Translations under genes and position numbers: made by a program | Notes under the pieces: model-generated | What the model saw: only the letters and a program-made list of their open reading frames with translations | What the model was told of the DNA's origin: nothing | The model's database searches: none | Part shown: positions 52,601-60,000 of the stretch, piece after piece | How positions within the stretch are numbered: position 1 is the stretch's first letter | Layout of the letters: each line of letters starts with the position of its first letter | From: Candidatus Marinamargulisbacteria bacterium SCGC AAA071-K20 | GTDB taxonomy: Bacteria > Margulisbacteria > Marinamargulisbacteria > GCA-2716485 > AAA071-K20 | DNA length: 64,000 nt | Direction: 5' to 3' | Assembly: GCA_003265975.1 (NCBI GenBank) | Contig: QFBU01000003.1 | Coordinates: 1-64,000 of the forward strand

Positions 52601-52663
52601 CTGACGAGTCTAAGTCCAAACGATTTCTGGTTTGATTCCAGCAGACAATGTCGATCCCTTTAA
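43691..52663 (+). CDS. Giant protein, C-terminal 2,990 residues, with one membrane segment
   Basis: The frame follows the TAA of the previous entry without a gap, in the same phase. Its only early start is a TTG with no ribosome binding site, so it is probably the continuation of the 910-residue part. Residues 1 to about 600 are beta-rich with several beta-grasp-like stretches (about 81-143, 279-333, 408-481). Residues about 700-1330 are mainly helical. A mixed middle and a helical part (about 2370-2840) follow. One membrane span at about 2843-2864 (VIFGTVAAVATVAAVVSYSM) is followed by about 125 residues. No catalytic motif or known family is recognised. The 3' end may be frameshifted near 52630. 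Confidence 0.75.
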   Translation: MAASETANNVKISFTGGDSIIKSVSEHGAMTMSEILAEHRGLRQANADNEIVSIDLLTNSYLEKIHIVETSESDLETHLKEPVIVSDRSKRKWSDLKAELTKNISAEKECLPSQIRLEIPGGVDNKLLSALYSPQAPIIVELSVDPIIVPFRFNGINSGSFEVSVNSFVQGILKSASDTQGTYFTTAKITLSHKGKPVVITINKADTDNFKKIYHVLADRGLLGASIEGIELLDLGAVRKLMAPEHKNRKELDACKAQFAGLESVKVSNGLKPNGRAQSLKIDLSDPRIRTKGDLRTVILSGMTAVDTSGDSVTVSVRYNDRDLVLEIPLSDTLQFEEFEKRVIAAANKTVVIDNGQVSARFGAADSQSITFSGSEQPTVGDIVASVVSPSSVDFAESISYTTIKNGKTHTVPVLPDSATKTLPDLARHVRNDLGYHKASKDIGFVINGDKFDITRVYTVADLGTLSDTLLSTIVVQKIVVSNKVMTDSVKQMSTNELNRSELKRKQRIFGELANHKLVISTKDAPTVFAEFNSSVSLGAINGVKLEDHDWTVDTQVEQKLHVLTSGNLTEYATIGDEDTDVSARRIKKSDSVKTIFGKSSSQLLQLQVAPAGDIQNELRSKVNGSEIAFVNRVVADDGSVTYSQSIFTAEMTDQLVGEETLVGLGIVAAANVDVVAEHKEVSALAMLNKKVVQAEDAQHFMVPVMVVPKSVSLSKKDLVLMKAFNVSLAKVTDDRTRLSTALESLEGASRNLKLVSTVFSDLFKANGEAPSQEMFVNAVLEKTLANIDIELRDLVNTDYWTTFYTKDFSQLLNLKSVNDLVRHNALTPQVYLDLFIGDPVGKINKIKLSQLETVINAKSAPFIESQNGLIHNEIAEDFKAAVLAAYQSVDLFYNGDEDSVLQSIINNYWPNPAYKCKDSVFPARMSRSETDEAVELNFTRKALALVLVQNNESFKTLLRETKESVVGIKFEGEYTRLRSLYLASSTSKREEIEDFIERSYTNSGHILNEIVGEFRGGTATYLSALDITQPEGRLKLVEFSLLNPKHKFSKERKDSASKELGTLFGKGNNIKIKTGQLASLTSLDGASGATALLLLAVSDLVSAGVFDDVVSPLVSLDDKKLLKELRSNTGKFYKELLKHKDEIIRAVKSHSKPGLRSDIVFAIASAILSSDKETFSLLGQTINLNVVRPSLANLFGQRVLSIKKNDRESDVESTLASLERRVFVSKQELSTYEIQLDQLEKFRDHVTFLSDTREAKVATTFQILQQKMDLETKKRVANYKAAESLIKRALWKEFSALTRWVRVAGTEKSKIDTLAKKAAQYWLLTGNMHPNIFQELNTASFYGETTISESDSLVSAQNLSRQLMTLATERRMKTVLPEGALIQPLNLVRLTNPDGSLNEGLRDVSLGYLETQITVPAGKKAVFIYDRLDGEETTYLTKPIDDSNRNLILGTNVVVSDVRFVDVLEEDRTLTIEGPSSADVKVLQDRFVKVNTVAGKQTLVARPAPGFDLGKSSIEVTYNTLKADHEVAGRVFGITADIQDFDTLMGSSTVRNQLDTSIDFVENKINLKQTTLTAAVTAFKAEAGSQKVVTSESNGSTNRKGWSGFQRAMEGKLLHVAQGRSHTAEKRDIPVKVHDKISTHFSRNSVSSVSAYNASLQSVEGVSISEFLPGLLASSGSELTFKIESRPGSSEVVKLSDLPKSARFYKSAAGVITYKDRTLSYTKTITAINIQKAGTRVANDETIFAAFRTAISPNKPNLSQMISTDSFKDIYNEFNRTQMVAVFEHPVNRSRGQLQDIILKPNLEFQIRRNAIGQFEMLIDGDWHIVSKFVNRTVNSRSLNLDVATTNQDRQSQKISKFLKQRAEASGGQIKPISIRELKQYYLSLESSGADGFSRFSPRFKFGTQSYSDDTLLSIDSVINSNLIVKEPTSAEFIEMPGHEHGLKIEFISDESLEYAHTIDLTESTGVPAKIRDADGAVIRDADGAVQLTGAKTSQVIDLSNANKVIAHIRKQANQFSFGQPVWVVINHNDTLSQVSLESLSSSHVAEMKFVYVGDKIADTELYNDDGDSSNLKETGYLDSKVRIERMVYGTGKFVLSKTENTYRNESGIEARQTVRVAHKDLALELEPRNKLGAKYRPIFPMEYKRSLDPSRKNHEKLMQTINAIQGELTHVFSGNIEVTPALDVKRALLARDKSQNNVLAVVPKTENTLSRLEGTGGPLWGDGAVSDDDEGLMGVKTRKRVLNAIEIAPSQGYSSISPAGDSPAQLRAANIAARNVVQGGSIIGAYVSGLGATASVSSNQIADVQSVLSKMITHDRSANLVTISFDDHDVAIKAELLEKLRALKAKDESLPPANKKLTSIDPQDADESNIVRLKLFQATLLNAGYAINMADNLEILYARFNVTQPATPVAPTVLTDDKFNDILIQGGLTKPERPSRMTDEKYIELLQSEVSKRFDIAREFTGLLITTVAEANTTALVAEVDNGDRPSDFTYELASKKHFRDLKSETIEIKEKLDQIKNKKIRHYSALADVYKKYLQEWITARLKLGIASEAITFPQLTLNDQDTLAEKVKKCKQFADRFERVALQHGASVSSVNSDFSVLGASGRKILLTNTKVDLTTCNALSDSKLQATENELATDLDKAVSSLGIARTSYRDEVVNFANAELIKLSSLTLDQKNAVSKSLTTGEMHSFSKVNGTKAVTSQVESLFAWYNSVAGYGLGKYVSAALKASRDISGDESYYNQAVEGKVVQLLDQNKLSDAVTFISAAYNDKSVDIPSSLADVLNRYIESLRATIGDSFVDRYQRQDMCSPNWINSKSLKSIVRDIQQKLIPRNWISRNQKKVIFGTVAAVATVAAVVSYSMAHSKDNADADFTANVMGGIGQIGTDVTEVFWNGMTAATPTVKNVGNSIIRGFTNTNYYWDNPLEMVPEAVTTGWTDIMDYLGRSEAPVTVTSVNPLSSELTNTKLPLELTSLSPNDFWFDSSRQCRSL
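49604..49651 (+). repeat. 24-base tandem duplication inside the giant gene
   Basis: Two adjacent 24-base copies (49604-49627 and 49628-49651) differ only at the last base. They encode IRDADGAV twice, in frame. The near identity implies a recent duplication by slippage. Confidence 0.9.
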
Positions 52664-52753
52664 TGTTTCTCTAGAACCCATTTTGAGGGCAGAGTCATTT
52701 ATTAAACGAGAACTTATGTTTCGGTTCCAGAGACTACATATTTACTTGAATTT

Positions 52754-52789
52754 AAGGCCAGTTCATAATTATTTGAACTGGCCTTTTTT
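52754..52789 (+). terminator. Rho-independent terminator after the giant gene
   Basis: A 12-bp perfect stem (52754-52765 with 52774-52785; core GGCCAGTTCA) with an 8-base loop is followed by a run of T. It lies about 90 bases beyond the stop at 52663. This is the clearest terminator in the window. Confidence 0.85.
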
Positions 52790-52864
52790 GTTCTTTTTTG
52801 ACTGGGCTTATTTATTGCTTGAAAAATGGGGTGAGTTTGCCTATACTTATAAGCTCAAATTTAG

Positions 52865-52939
52865 TCCCCTGTAGCTCAGTGGCAGAGCAATCGGCTGTTA
52901 ACCGATGGGCCGTTGGTTCGAATCCGACCGGGGGAGCCA
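52865..52939 (+). tRNA. tRNA-Asn (anticodon GTT)
   Basis: A 75-base cloverleaf with acceptor arms TCCCCTG and CGGGGGA, anticodon stem ATCGG/CCGAT around CTGTTAA, the GGTTCGAATC T loop and an encoded CCA. It lies downstream of the giant-gene terminator. Confidence 0.96.
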
Positions 52940-53158
52940 TTTCACTTCAATAGTACCCCATCTTTGTATATATAGCTCCAGTCACATATTAATCAATATG
53001 CTTCTTGCACTAGATATACAAACCTGTGGCACTCTTGAAGCTCAATTCTTTCATCGCTTTGTTTTTTATTTTGGGTTTGACTTGTTCGCTCCTTTCCGTC
53101 GCATTATTTTTTAGTTTGTATTTGAGTTGAGTCGCGTCGCTTGCTTTTCTGCGCTTTT
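52940..53158. other. Gap after tRNA-Asn without a supported gene
   Basis: The bases between tRNA-Asn and the end of the 450-residue gene are AT-rich. A 38-codon frame at 52998-53114 has no ribosome binding site and no coding character, so I leave it out. No terminator stem is obvious. Confidence 0.5.
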
Positions 53159-54511
53159 TTATATTTTAGGTATACTTTGCATTGGAGGGATGAAAATGGG
53201 CGGGGCTTTTATTATTATTCTTTCTTTTATGTAGATGTATCCAGTTCCACCTAGAGGAATAGGGATGTGGTTTTTATAGGTATATGTAATCCCAATAGTG
53301 TCGTCACCAATTTTGATTTTTTTCTGTACTAAGTAATAGTTTTTACTGCCGTCGTAAACATGGTATTTAATTTCTAAGTGTTTGTGCTGATGGCTTATTT
53401 CTTGTTCTAAGTCCCCGTCTTCTTTTTCATGTGAGTGTATAACTCGATTAGAATGCCAAGCTCCTAATACTAATTTTTCATAATCAACATTGTTCTGCTT
53501 CTCGGATATATTTACTAATACGGCATTTTTTCTGAAGGTTCCTGTTATTCGTCTTATCTTTCCCTGTTTTAATCTAAACTTAAGATATTCAGACTCATTG
53601 TCGTCATTTAAATTGTCTCCCTTTATACTTACAACCCCAGTGCTTAGATTGTAACTTAAGTGAAATGTTTTTATGTTTTTCTCAAGATGAAATAGTTTAA
53701 GAGTTAGTTGAACTTTTTTGTATTTTTGAACTTTTGTGTTTGGAAGTAACATTACTTTTATAATCCCTTTAGGGAGTCGGTTGTTTATAATCTCAGAATA
53801 TAAAATGACTTCAACAATGTTTGTATGAACCAAATTTGAAACATCACAAGTTTGAGGTAGTAAATGCCATCGATTTCCAATGGTTAATGGGGGTGCCGCA
53901 TGTACAGAAAAAATATTGTGGATTCTGTCTAAATACACTTCCATAACATCTTCAAGTCCTTCTTTATATAAGGAGGCTTCTTTTGCTAAAAATCCTTTTA
54001 TAGCCATTTCATTATCTAGAAAACTTTCTAGGGCTTCCTCTGATCCTGTCTTTGCGTGTAATAGTTTTAAAACCTCGTCATCTTCTAATCTGGTCCTAAG
54101 TTCTGTGATCATTAATGTTAGAAGCTCAAAAAGCTTGTGTGTGTCAAATACTTGGTCTAAATATGAGTTTTTTATAATGGTGTTAATCTGGTAATTAGTG
54201 ATAGATCCTAATTGCTTTACATTAGTATTTATTTCTCCGTTCGAAAGCCGTTGTACAAACTCCATTAGTTTTTGTGAATTAAGGTCAGACACTTCAAATT
54301 CTCCAGAAAAATATGTGAGAAGGGTGTCTAGGCTTAAAAAATGCTTCATACTCTCAAATTTCATTTGTTCAAATGTGAGATATTGAGTTGCCAGGTCGCC
54401 ATGTAAGAAAATATCAGTACGAATAGGGCTAATTAACGAACTTAGTTTGGCATGTTGTCTAACAGGCGGTGGTGGCGTAGTTGACGGTAAGTTAACGTTG
54501 AATTCTACCAT
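53159..54511 (-). CDS. Unrecognised 450-residue protein
   Basis: The N-terminus has a Pro-rich patch (STTPPPPVRQ) and no signal peptide. Residues about 30-190 are helical with many acidic residues (LITELRTRLEDDEVLKLLHA). The C-terminal half is rich in beta strands with alternating charged and hydrophobic residues, such as KIKIGDDTIGITYTYKN and GGTGYIYIKERIIIKAPP. No known motif is seen. No good ribosome binding site precedes the ATG, and the sequence upstream is A-rich. It lies beside the giant gene on the other strand, but a link is only positional. Confidence 0.6.
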   Translation of the reverse strand: MVEFNVNLPSTTPPPPVRQHAKLSSLISPIRTDIFLHGDLATQYLTFEQMKFESMKHFLSLDTLLTYFSGEFEVSDLNSQKLMEFVQRLSNGEINTNVKQLGSITNYQINTIIKNSYLDQVFDTHKLFELLTLMITELRTRLEDDEVLKLLHAKTGSEEALESFLDNEMAIKGFLAKEASLYKEGLEDVMEVYLDRIHNIFSVHAAPPLTIGNRWHLLPQTCDVSNLVHTNIVEVILYSEIINNRLPKGIIKVMLLPNTKVQKYKKVQLTLKLFHLEKNIKTFHLSYNLSTGVVSIKGDNLNDDNESEYLKFRLKQGKIRRITGTFRKNAVLVNISEKQNNVDYEKLVLGAWHSNRVIHSHEKEDGDLEQEISHQHKHLEIKYHVYDGSKNYYLVQKKIKIGDDTIGITYTYKNHIPIPLGGTGYIYIKERIIIKAPPIFIPPMQSIPKI

Positions 54512-54667
54512 TTTATTTTGCTTGGGGGTTGTATGTCTCGTATAGGACTGATCAATTTTCTTGTCATGGTATGTTAAGTCTCCAATCTAATGAAAAAATT
54601 GTAGCACAGGAAGACTTTTTTGTGTTAATATCCTCAAACTTATTTTAAGTGAAGTGGGTTGTTTTAG

Positions 54668-55849
54668 ATGAATAAAATTTTATTAATTGGGGCTGGTGCG
54701 GCGGGTTCAGTTGTCGCCAAAAAATGCTTGCAACTACCAGATATTTTTTCAAGGCTACATATAGCCAGTAGAACACTTTCTAAGTGTCGTAAACTTCAAG
54801 ACCTTTCACCCCATACAATTTCAATTTCTCAACTGGATGCAGACTGTACAGATACTGTTTATGACCTTATTAAAGAGCAGTCGCCTAACTTAGTTATTAA
54901 TATGGCCTTACCGTATCAGGATATTTCAATAATGAAAGCGTGCCTGAAGGCTGGCGTTAACTATTTAGATACAGCTAACTACGAACCTAAAGACGAGGCC
55001 AAGTTTTGCTATAAATGGCAGTGGGATTTTCACGAGAAATTTAAAGAAGCCGGACTTACCGCATTATTAGGATCAGGGTTTGATCCTGGCGTGACTAATG
55101 TTTTTTGCGCGTATGCTCAAAAAGAATATTTTGACACAATAGAAACCATCGATATTTTAGATTGTAACGCTGGAGATCATGGTCACCCGTTTGCCACAAA
55201 CTTTAATCCTGAAATTAATATTAGAGAAATTACTCAACGTGGAAAATATTGGGATAATGGGAAATGGATAGAAACTGACCCATTAAGCCAAAGCCGATTG
55301 TTTGACTTTCCTGAAGTAGGGGAGAAAAAAGCGTACTTAATGTATCACGAAGAAATTGAGTCGCTCGCTAAAAATATTAAAGGTGTTGAGACCATTAGGT
55401 TTTGGATGACTTTTTCTGAAGAGTATTTAACTCACTTAAAAGTTCTCCAAAATGTTGGAATGACCCGAATTGATACTGTTAAGTTTAACGGACAAGACAT
55501 CGTCCCCTTACAGTTTTTAAAGGAAGTCTTACCCGAACCCTCAAGTTTAGGCGAAAACTATCAAGGAAAAACCTGTATTGGTTGCTTAATCAAAGGTAAA
55601 AAAGACGGACAAGACAAAACTATATTTATATACAATATTTGTGATCATCAAGACTGCTATAAAGAAGTTCAATCTCAGGCTGTTTCTTACACAACTGGAG
55701 TACCTGCAATGATTGGCGCCAAACTATTATTAGAGGGCACTTGGAATAAACCAGGGACCATAAATATTGAAGAATTTGATCCTACCCCTTTTATGGACGC
55801 TCTTAATAAGTATGGCCTTCCTTGGAAAGTAATTGAGTATGGATCTTAG
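54668..55849 (+). CDS. Carboxynorspermidine synthase (saccharopine dehydrogenase family)
   Basis: A 393-residue dehydrogenase with an N-terminal Rossmann motif (ILLIGAGAAGSVVAKKCLQL), NMALPYQDISIMKACLKAGV, and LLGSGFDPGVTNVFCAYA. These match carboxyspermidine/carboxynorspermidine dehydrogenase, which reductively couples aspartate semialdehyde to a diamine. The next gene is the matching decarboxylase and overlaps by 11 bases, which supports the call over lysine-pathway saccharopine dehydrogenase. Whether it makes spermidine or norspermidine depends on the diamine available. Confidence 0.9.
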   Translation: MNKILLIGAGAAGSVVAKKCLQLPDIFSRLHIASRTLSKCRKLQDLSPHTISISQLDADCTDTVYDLIKEQSPNLVINMALPYQDISIMKACLKAGVNYLDTANYEPKDEAKFCYKWQWDFHEKFKEAGLTALLGSGFDPGVTNVFCAYAQKEYFDTIETIDILDCNAGDHGHPFATNFNPEINIREITQRGKYWDNGKWIETDPLSQSRLFDFPEVGEKKAYLMYHEEIESLAKNIKGVETIRFWMTFSEEYLTHLKVLQNVGMTRIDTVKFNGQDIVPLQFLKEVLPEPSSLGENYQGKTCIGCLIKGKKDGQDKTIFIYNICDHQDCYKEVQSQAVSYTTGVPAMIGAKLLLEGTWNKPGTINIEEFDPTPFMDALNKYGLPWKVIEYGS

Positions 55850-56966
55850 TAAAGTAAACACGCCGGCCTATGTGATAGACGAATCGGTATTAGAAAATAA
55901 CTTAAAAATATTTAAGTCCATAGAAACGGCTACTGGTTGTCGAGTATTACTTGCTACAAAGGCTTTTTCTATGTACACAGTTTATCCATTAATATCAAAG
56001 TACTTATCTGGAACCACTAATAGTTCTTACCACGAGGCAAAATTGTCGTCAGAAGAGTTTGGTAAGTCTACTCATATTTATGCCCCTGCTTTTGACCCAG
56101 ATACTTTTAAAAAAGCATGCAAAATTTGTGACACTATTAGTTTCAACTCCTTATCTGAATGGCATCGTTATAGAGATCTAATCCCAAAAACCACTAAAAT
56201 TGGTTTAAGACTAAATCCTCAACATGTAGAGGTAAGTCATAAAATGTACTCACCTTGCCAACCTGGCTCACGGTTTGGTGTGTTGAAGAAGCACCTTCAA
56301 GACGATGATATTTCTGGCGTGGATGGCGTTTTGATTCATGCTCTATGTGGCAACAATGAAGACTCATTAGAGCGTTTGATTGTTGCTATTGAAGACCAGT
56401 TTTCAGACACAATTTCTAAAGATCATATCAAATGGGTCAATTTAGGCGGCGGACATATGATTACTCGAAAGGGCTATGATGTCGATAAATGTTGCGAATT
56501 AATTAACCGATTTCAAGATAAGTATAATGTTCAGATTATTTTAGAGCCTGGGGAGTCGGTTGTACTCAATGCCGGTGTATTAGTATGTAAAGTACTAGAT
56601 ATAGTCGAAAATAGTATGGATATCGCTATAATAGACACGTCTGCGGCTGCTCATATGCCCGATGTTATTGAAATGCCGTATGTACCGGAGTTAAAGGGGG
56701 CCTCAAAAGAGAATCGTGAAAACTCTCATAGATATCGTTTGGGAGGTAATACCTGCTTGTCAGGGGATATTATAGGTGAATATTCGTTTGATGCACCTTT
56801 AAATATTGGAGATAAGCTTGTGTTTGAAGATATGGCTCAATATACGATGGTTAAGAATACTACTTTTAATGGAGTGAACTTACCGTCTATTTATATTTAT
56901 AAACAAGATGGGGTATTAGAACTTGTTAAATCTTTTGGGTTTGATGATTTTAAAAGGCGGGTTTAA
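55839..56966 (+). CDS. nspC: Carboxynorspermidine/carboxyspermidine decarboxylase
   Basis: A 375-residue fold-type III PLP enzyme. I start it at the ATG at 55839, giving MDLSKVNTPAYVIDES; a TTG two codons earlier is also in frame. Key motifs are VLLATKAFSMYTVYPLI with the PLP Lys, ALCGNNEDS, WVNLGGGHMITRKGY and LEPGESVVLNAG. It decarboxylates the product of the upstream enzyme, completing an alternative triamine pathway that does not need decarboxylated SAM. The overlap with the upstream gene implies translational coupling. Confidence 0.93.
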   Translation: MDLSKVNTPAYVIDESVLENNLKIFKSIETATGCRVLLATKAFSMYTVYPLISKYLSGTTNSSYHEAKLSSEEFGKSTHIYAPAFDPDTFKKACKICDTISFNSLSEWHRYRDLIPKTTKIGLRLNPQHVEVSHKMYSPCQPGSRFGVLKKHLQDDDISGVDGVLIHALCGNNEDSLERLIVAIEDQFSDTISKDHIKWVNLGGGHMITRKGYDVDKCCELINRFQDKYNVQIILEPGESVVLNAGVLVCKVLDIVENSMDIAIIDTSAAAHMPDVIEMPYVPELKGASKENRENSHRYRLGGNTCLSGDIIGEYSFDAPLNIGDKLVFEDMAQYTMVKNTTFNGVNLPSIYIYKQDGVLELVKSFGFDDFKRRV

Positions 56967-57034
56967 ATCCAATTTAAACTTTGAAATATATCCTAAATTT
57001 ATCCGATAACTTATTGTATGTGTAAGGACTGATA

Positions 57035-60000
57035 ATGAATTTACTGGTAACTATTTTTATTTTTTTATACTTCTCAACGATGTGCTTTTCGACACCCATG
57101 GCTTCGTTTTCTCGAAAATTAGTAAAAGAAGGTCATGGATCAGCCGCCATTAAAGGTCAGTTACAACCAAGCTTTGTTAAAGGAAGATTGTCTTTCTCTG
57201 GATCAGACAATGAAGCTATAGTTGATGCCTATATCCAGTCTTTTCATTCCACTAACGATACGTCTTCAAGCCTAACGGGTCGACATGTTCAGTCACAACT
57301 CCGATCTATTAAAGTAACCAAGGAGTTTAATGACTCTATTAGTGGAAATGATGTCTTACGTGTGTCTCAACAAATTAATCAAATACCTATATTTGGTAGC
57401 GATATTAGTGTTCAACTAGACTCTCAAAAAAAAGTAGTACTCTCTTCCGGCAAAATATACTCGTTTGACTCAGTGCCTACCGCTCCACAATTGTCTAAGT
57501 CTGAAGCTAAAAAGATTGCTAAAGCTCATCTTAAAAAGGGCGAGTACAATTTTGAGTCTATTCAATTAGTGTATGAGATTAAGCATAATCACCCATACTT
57601 AACGTGGTTAGTGGTGAGTAAAACTCAACTGTCAAAGTGGCATGTGTTTGTAGATTCCATTTCAGGACGAGTAGTTTCGTCGTTTAATGCAATGCCTTAT
57701 GATTTTTCAGGTAAAAGTTGGAAAACTTATGTGACAGAAGATAGTTTTGATTTATTGCCTCAGTCTTTAGTATTAGACGGATCTACTGGCAGTACTATCA
57801 ATCAAACAGTTACAAATTTACACAATAATGTGTCTCAGACTTTAGATTATTTTTATGATACTTTTGGACGTCGAAGTTATGATAATTCTGGAGCGATTGT
57901 TAAGTCTGTTCTAATCGAAAACGTTGTTTTTGAAAATGCTTATTGGGACTCAAGCCAACTTGTTTTTGGGTCAGGCAATGGGACAACGATTGGTCCTTTT
58001 AGTGTGTTGGATATTACCGCTCACGAATTAGGTCACGCTGTTACAACGTATACGTCAAACTTAGTGTACAGAAATCAGTCGGGGGCTTTAAACGAGTCTT
58101 TGAGCGATGTTTGGGGTGTGATGGTGGACAGAGAAGACTGGATTATTGGGGAAGATCTCTCTTTAATAAACGGCCAAGCTCTTTTTATTCGCTCGTTTGA
58201 AGAGCCCTCCATTGGTGGACAACCCTCACATATGTCTAATTTTATTAATACCGAAGAAGACAATGGCGGTGTTCATACTAATAGTGGCATCATTAATCAT
58301 GCCTTTTATAAATTAGCCTCGAGTATTGGAAAATCGAAATCTGAACAACTGTTTTATAGAGCTAATGACATTTACTTTGTGTCTGACACCCAATTTATGG
58401 ATGCTCGCTTTGGGCTTGTTCAATCAGCAATAGATTTGTATTCGGACTCTAGTGCAGAAGTAGCATCCGTTCGAGCTGCTTTTGATTTTGTCGGGATTCA
58501 ACCTAGCAATATTATTGATGTCTCTAATTTGACTCCAACATTTGTGCCTGACCCACAATCAACTCCTCATAACTACGAAAATGACTCTACATATACTTTT
58601 ACTTTCACTCAGCGTGGCGCGATTGCTATGAAAGTTCACTTTGAAAATTTTAATACAGAAGCAGATTGGGATTTTGTAACTATTTTAGATGGAAATAATA
58701 ATGAAATTAAAAAATATGACGGTAATTTGGGCGACTTTGAGTCTGTATCGGTTGATGGTGATACCCTAATTGTTAAATTGGAAGCTGATACATTTATTGA
58801 AGCGTATGGCTTTGATATTTCTGGGTATACTTGGTATTCAAATACTAGCGTCTCAGCGTCTGAAAAGTTTGCTACCCTTAATTTTTCTACAGTTCACCCT
58901 TATCTCAATAATACAGATATTGAAAAAACAATATCTATACCAAATGCAGCTGCTTTTAATTTATCTTTCAGTCGTTTTAATACAGAAACTATTAACGATC
59001 AATTAAAAATAAAGTCAAGCGATGGACTCACTTTAGCCAGTTACTCTGGCGACTTAAGTAATTTTACATCTAAGTATTTTTTAACTAAGACTGTCGATCT
59101 GAATTTTACATCTAATTCAAGTGGAACAGAATTCGGGTTTGACTTGTACGGCGCAAATTATTTAGAGGAATCGCCCATAAACTTAAGTCGTATAGTTCTA
59201 AACGAGGGGCAATCTTCTACTGGATTTCAAACAGTTTCAAATAGTAATATTTTTGAAGTACTTGCTGAGGTAAATGGGGTTAGTGCCATTATTAGTGAAT
59301 TAGTAATTTCAGGCTCACTTGGGACTACAACTCTTAAAAATAATGACGGGGCCTTAAATTTCAATCTTCCTTCTGGGGAGTCTCTAAAAGGATTTCTAAG
59401 TTTAATTATAAATGGTGCTGAATACATCTATCCTTTTTCAGAACTTATAAAATTAGACCTTCCCACAAATGATTTTGGACTTCAAGAAAACTTGTACCAA
59501 CTAAGTATTTCGTCTGATCATCCTTATAGCAGCCCAGGTGCTATTCAAGAAACGGTAACAATTAAAGGGGCCGAGTCTATTCGACTTCAGTTTACGTCTT
59601 TTTCTACAGATGCAAGTGACGTGTTAAATTTAAAAGACAAACAAGGCAACATTATTGCGTCGTATTCAGGGGATTTAGGGGGATTTCTTTCAGACAGAGT
59701 CATAGGTGATACCGTTGTCGTTGAGTTTTTGAGTACATCAGGATCCATTTTAAATGGCTTTGATATCAGAGGTGCTTTTTATACTACCGAAACGCCAATT
59801 CCTATTGAAATTACATCGGCGTCGTTTACTACAGAAGCAGGACTTATTAGTGATTTTATATCTGTAGAAAATCCCAACTTACGTATTCTTTTAAATAGTC
59901 GAGTACCTGGGAGTTTGATAAATAACTTAACGGTACAAGTAATTAATGAATTCGATGACTCTGTTGTACTCACAACTCCCTTCAATAATGCTACTTTTTC

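Noticed and set aside
52632..52874. 80-codon frame covering the giant-gene terminator
   Set aside because: Its first part is probably the frameshifted end of the giant gene. The rest reads through the terminator stem into tRNA-Asn and is not a gene.
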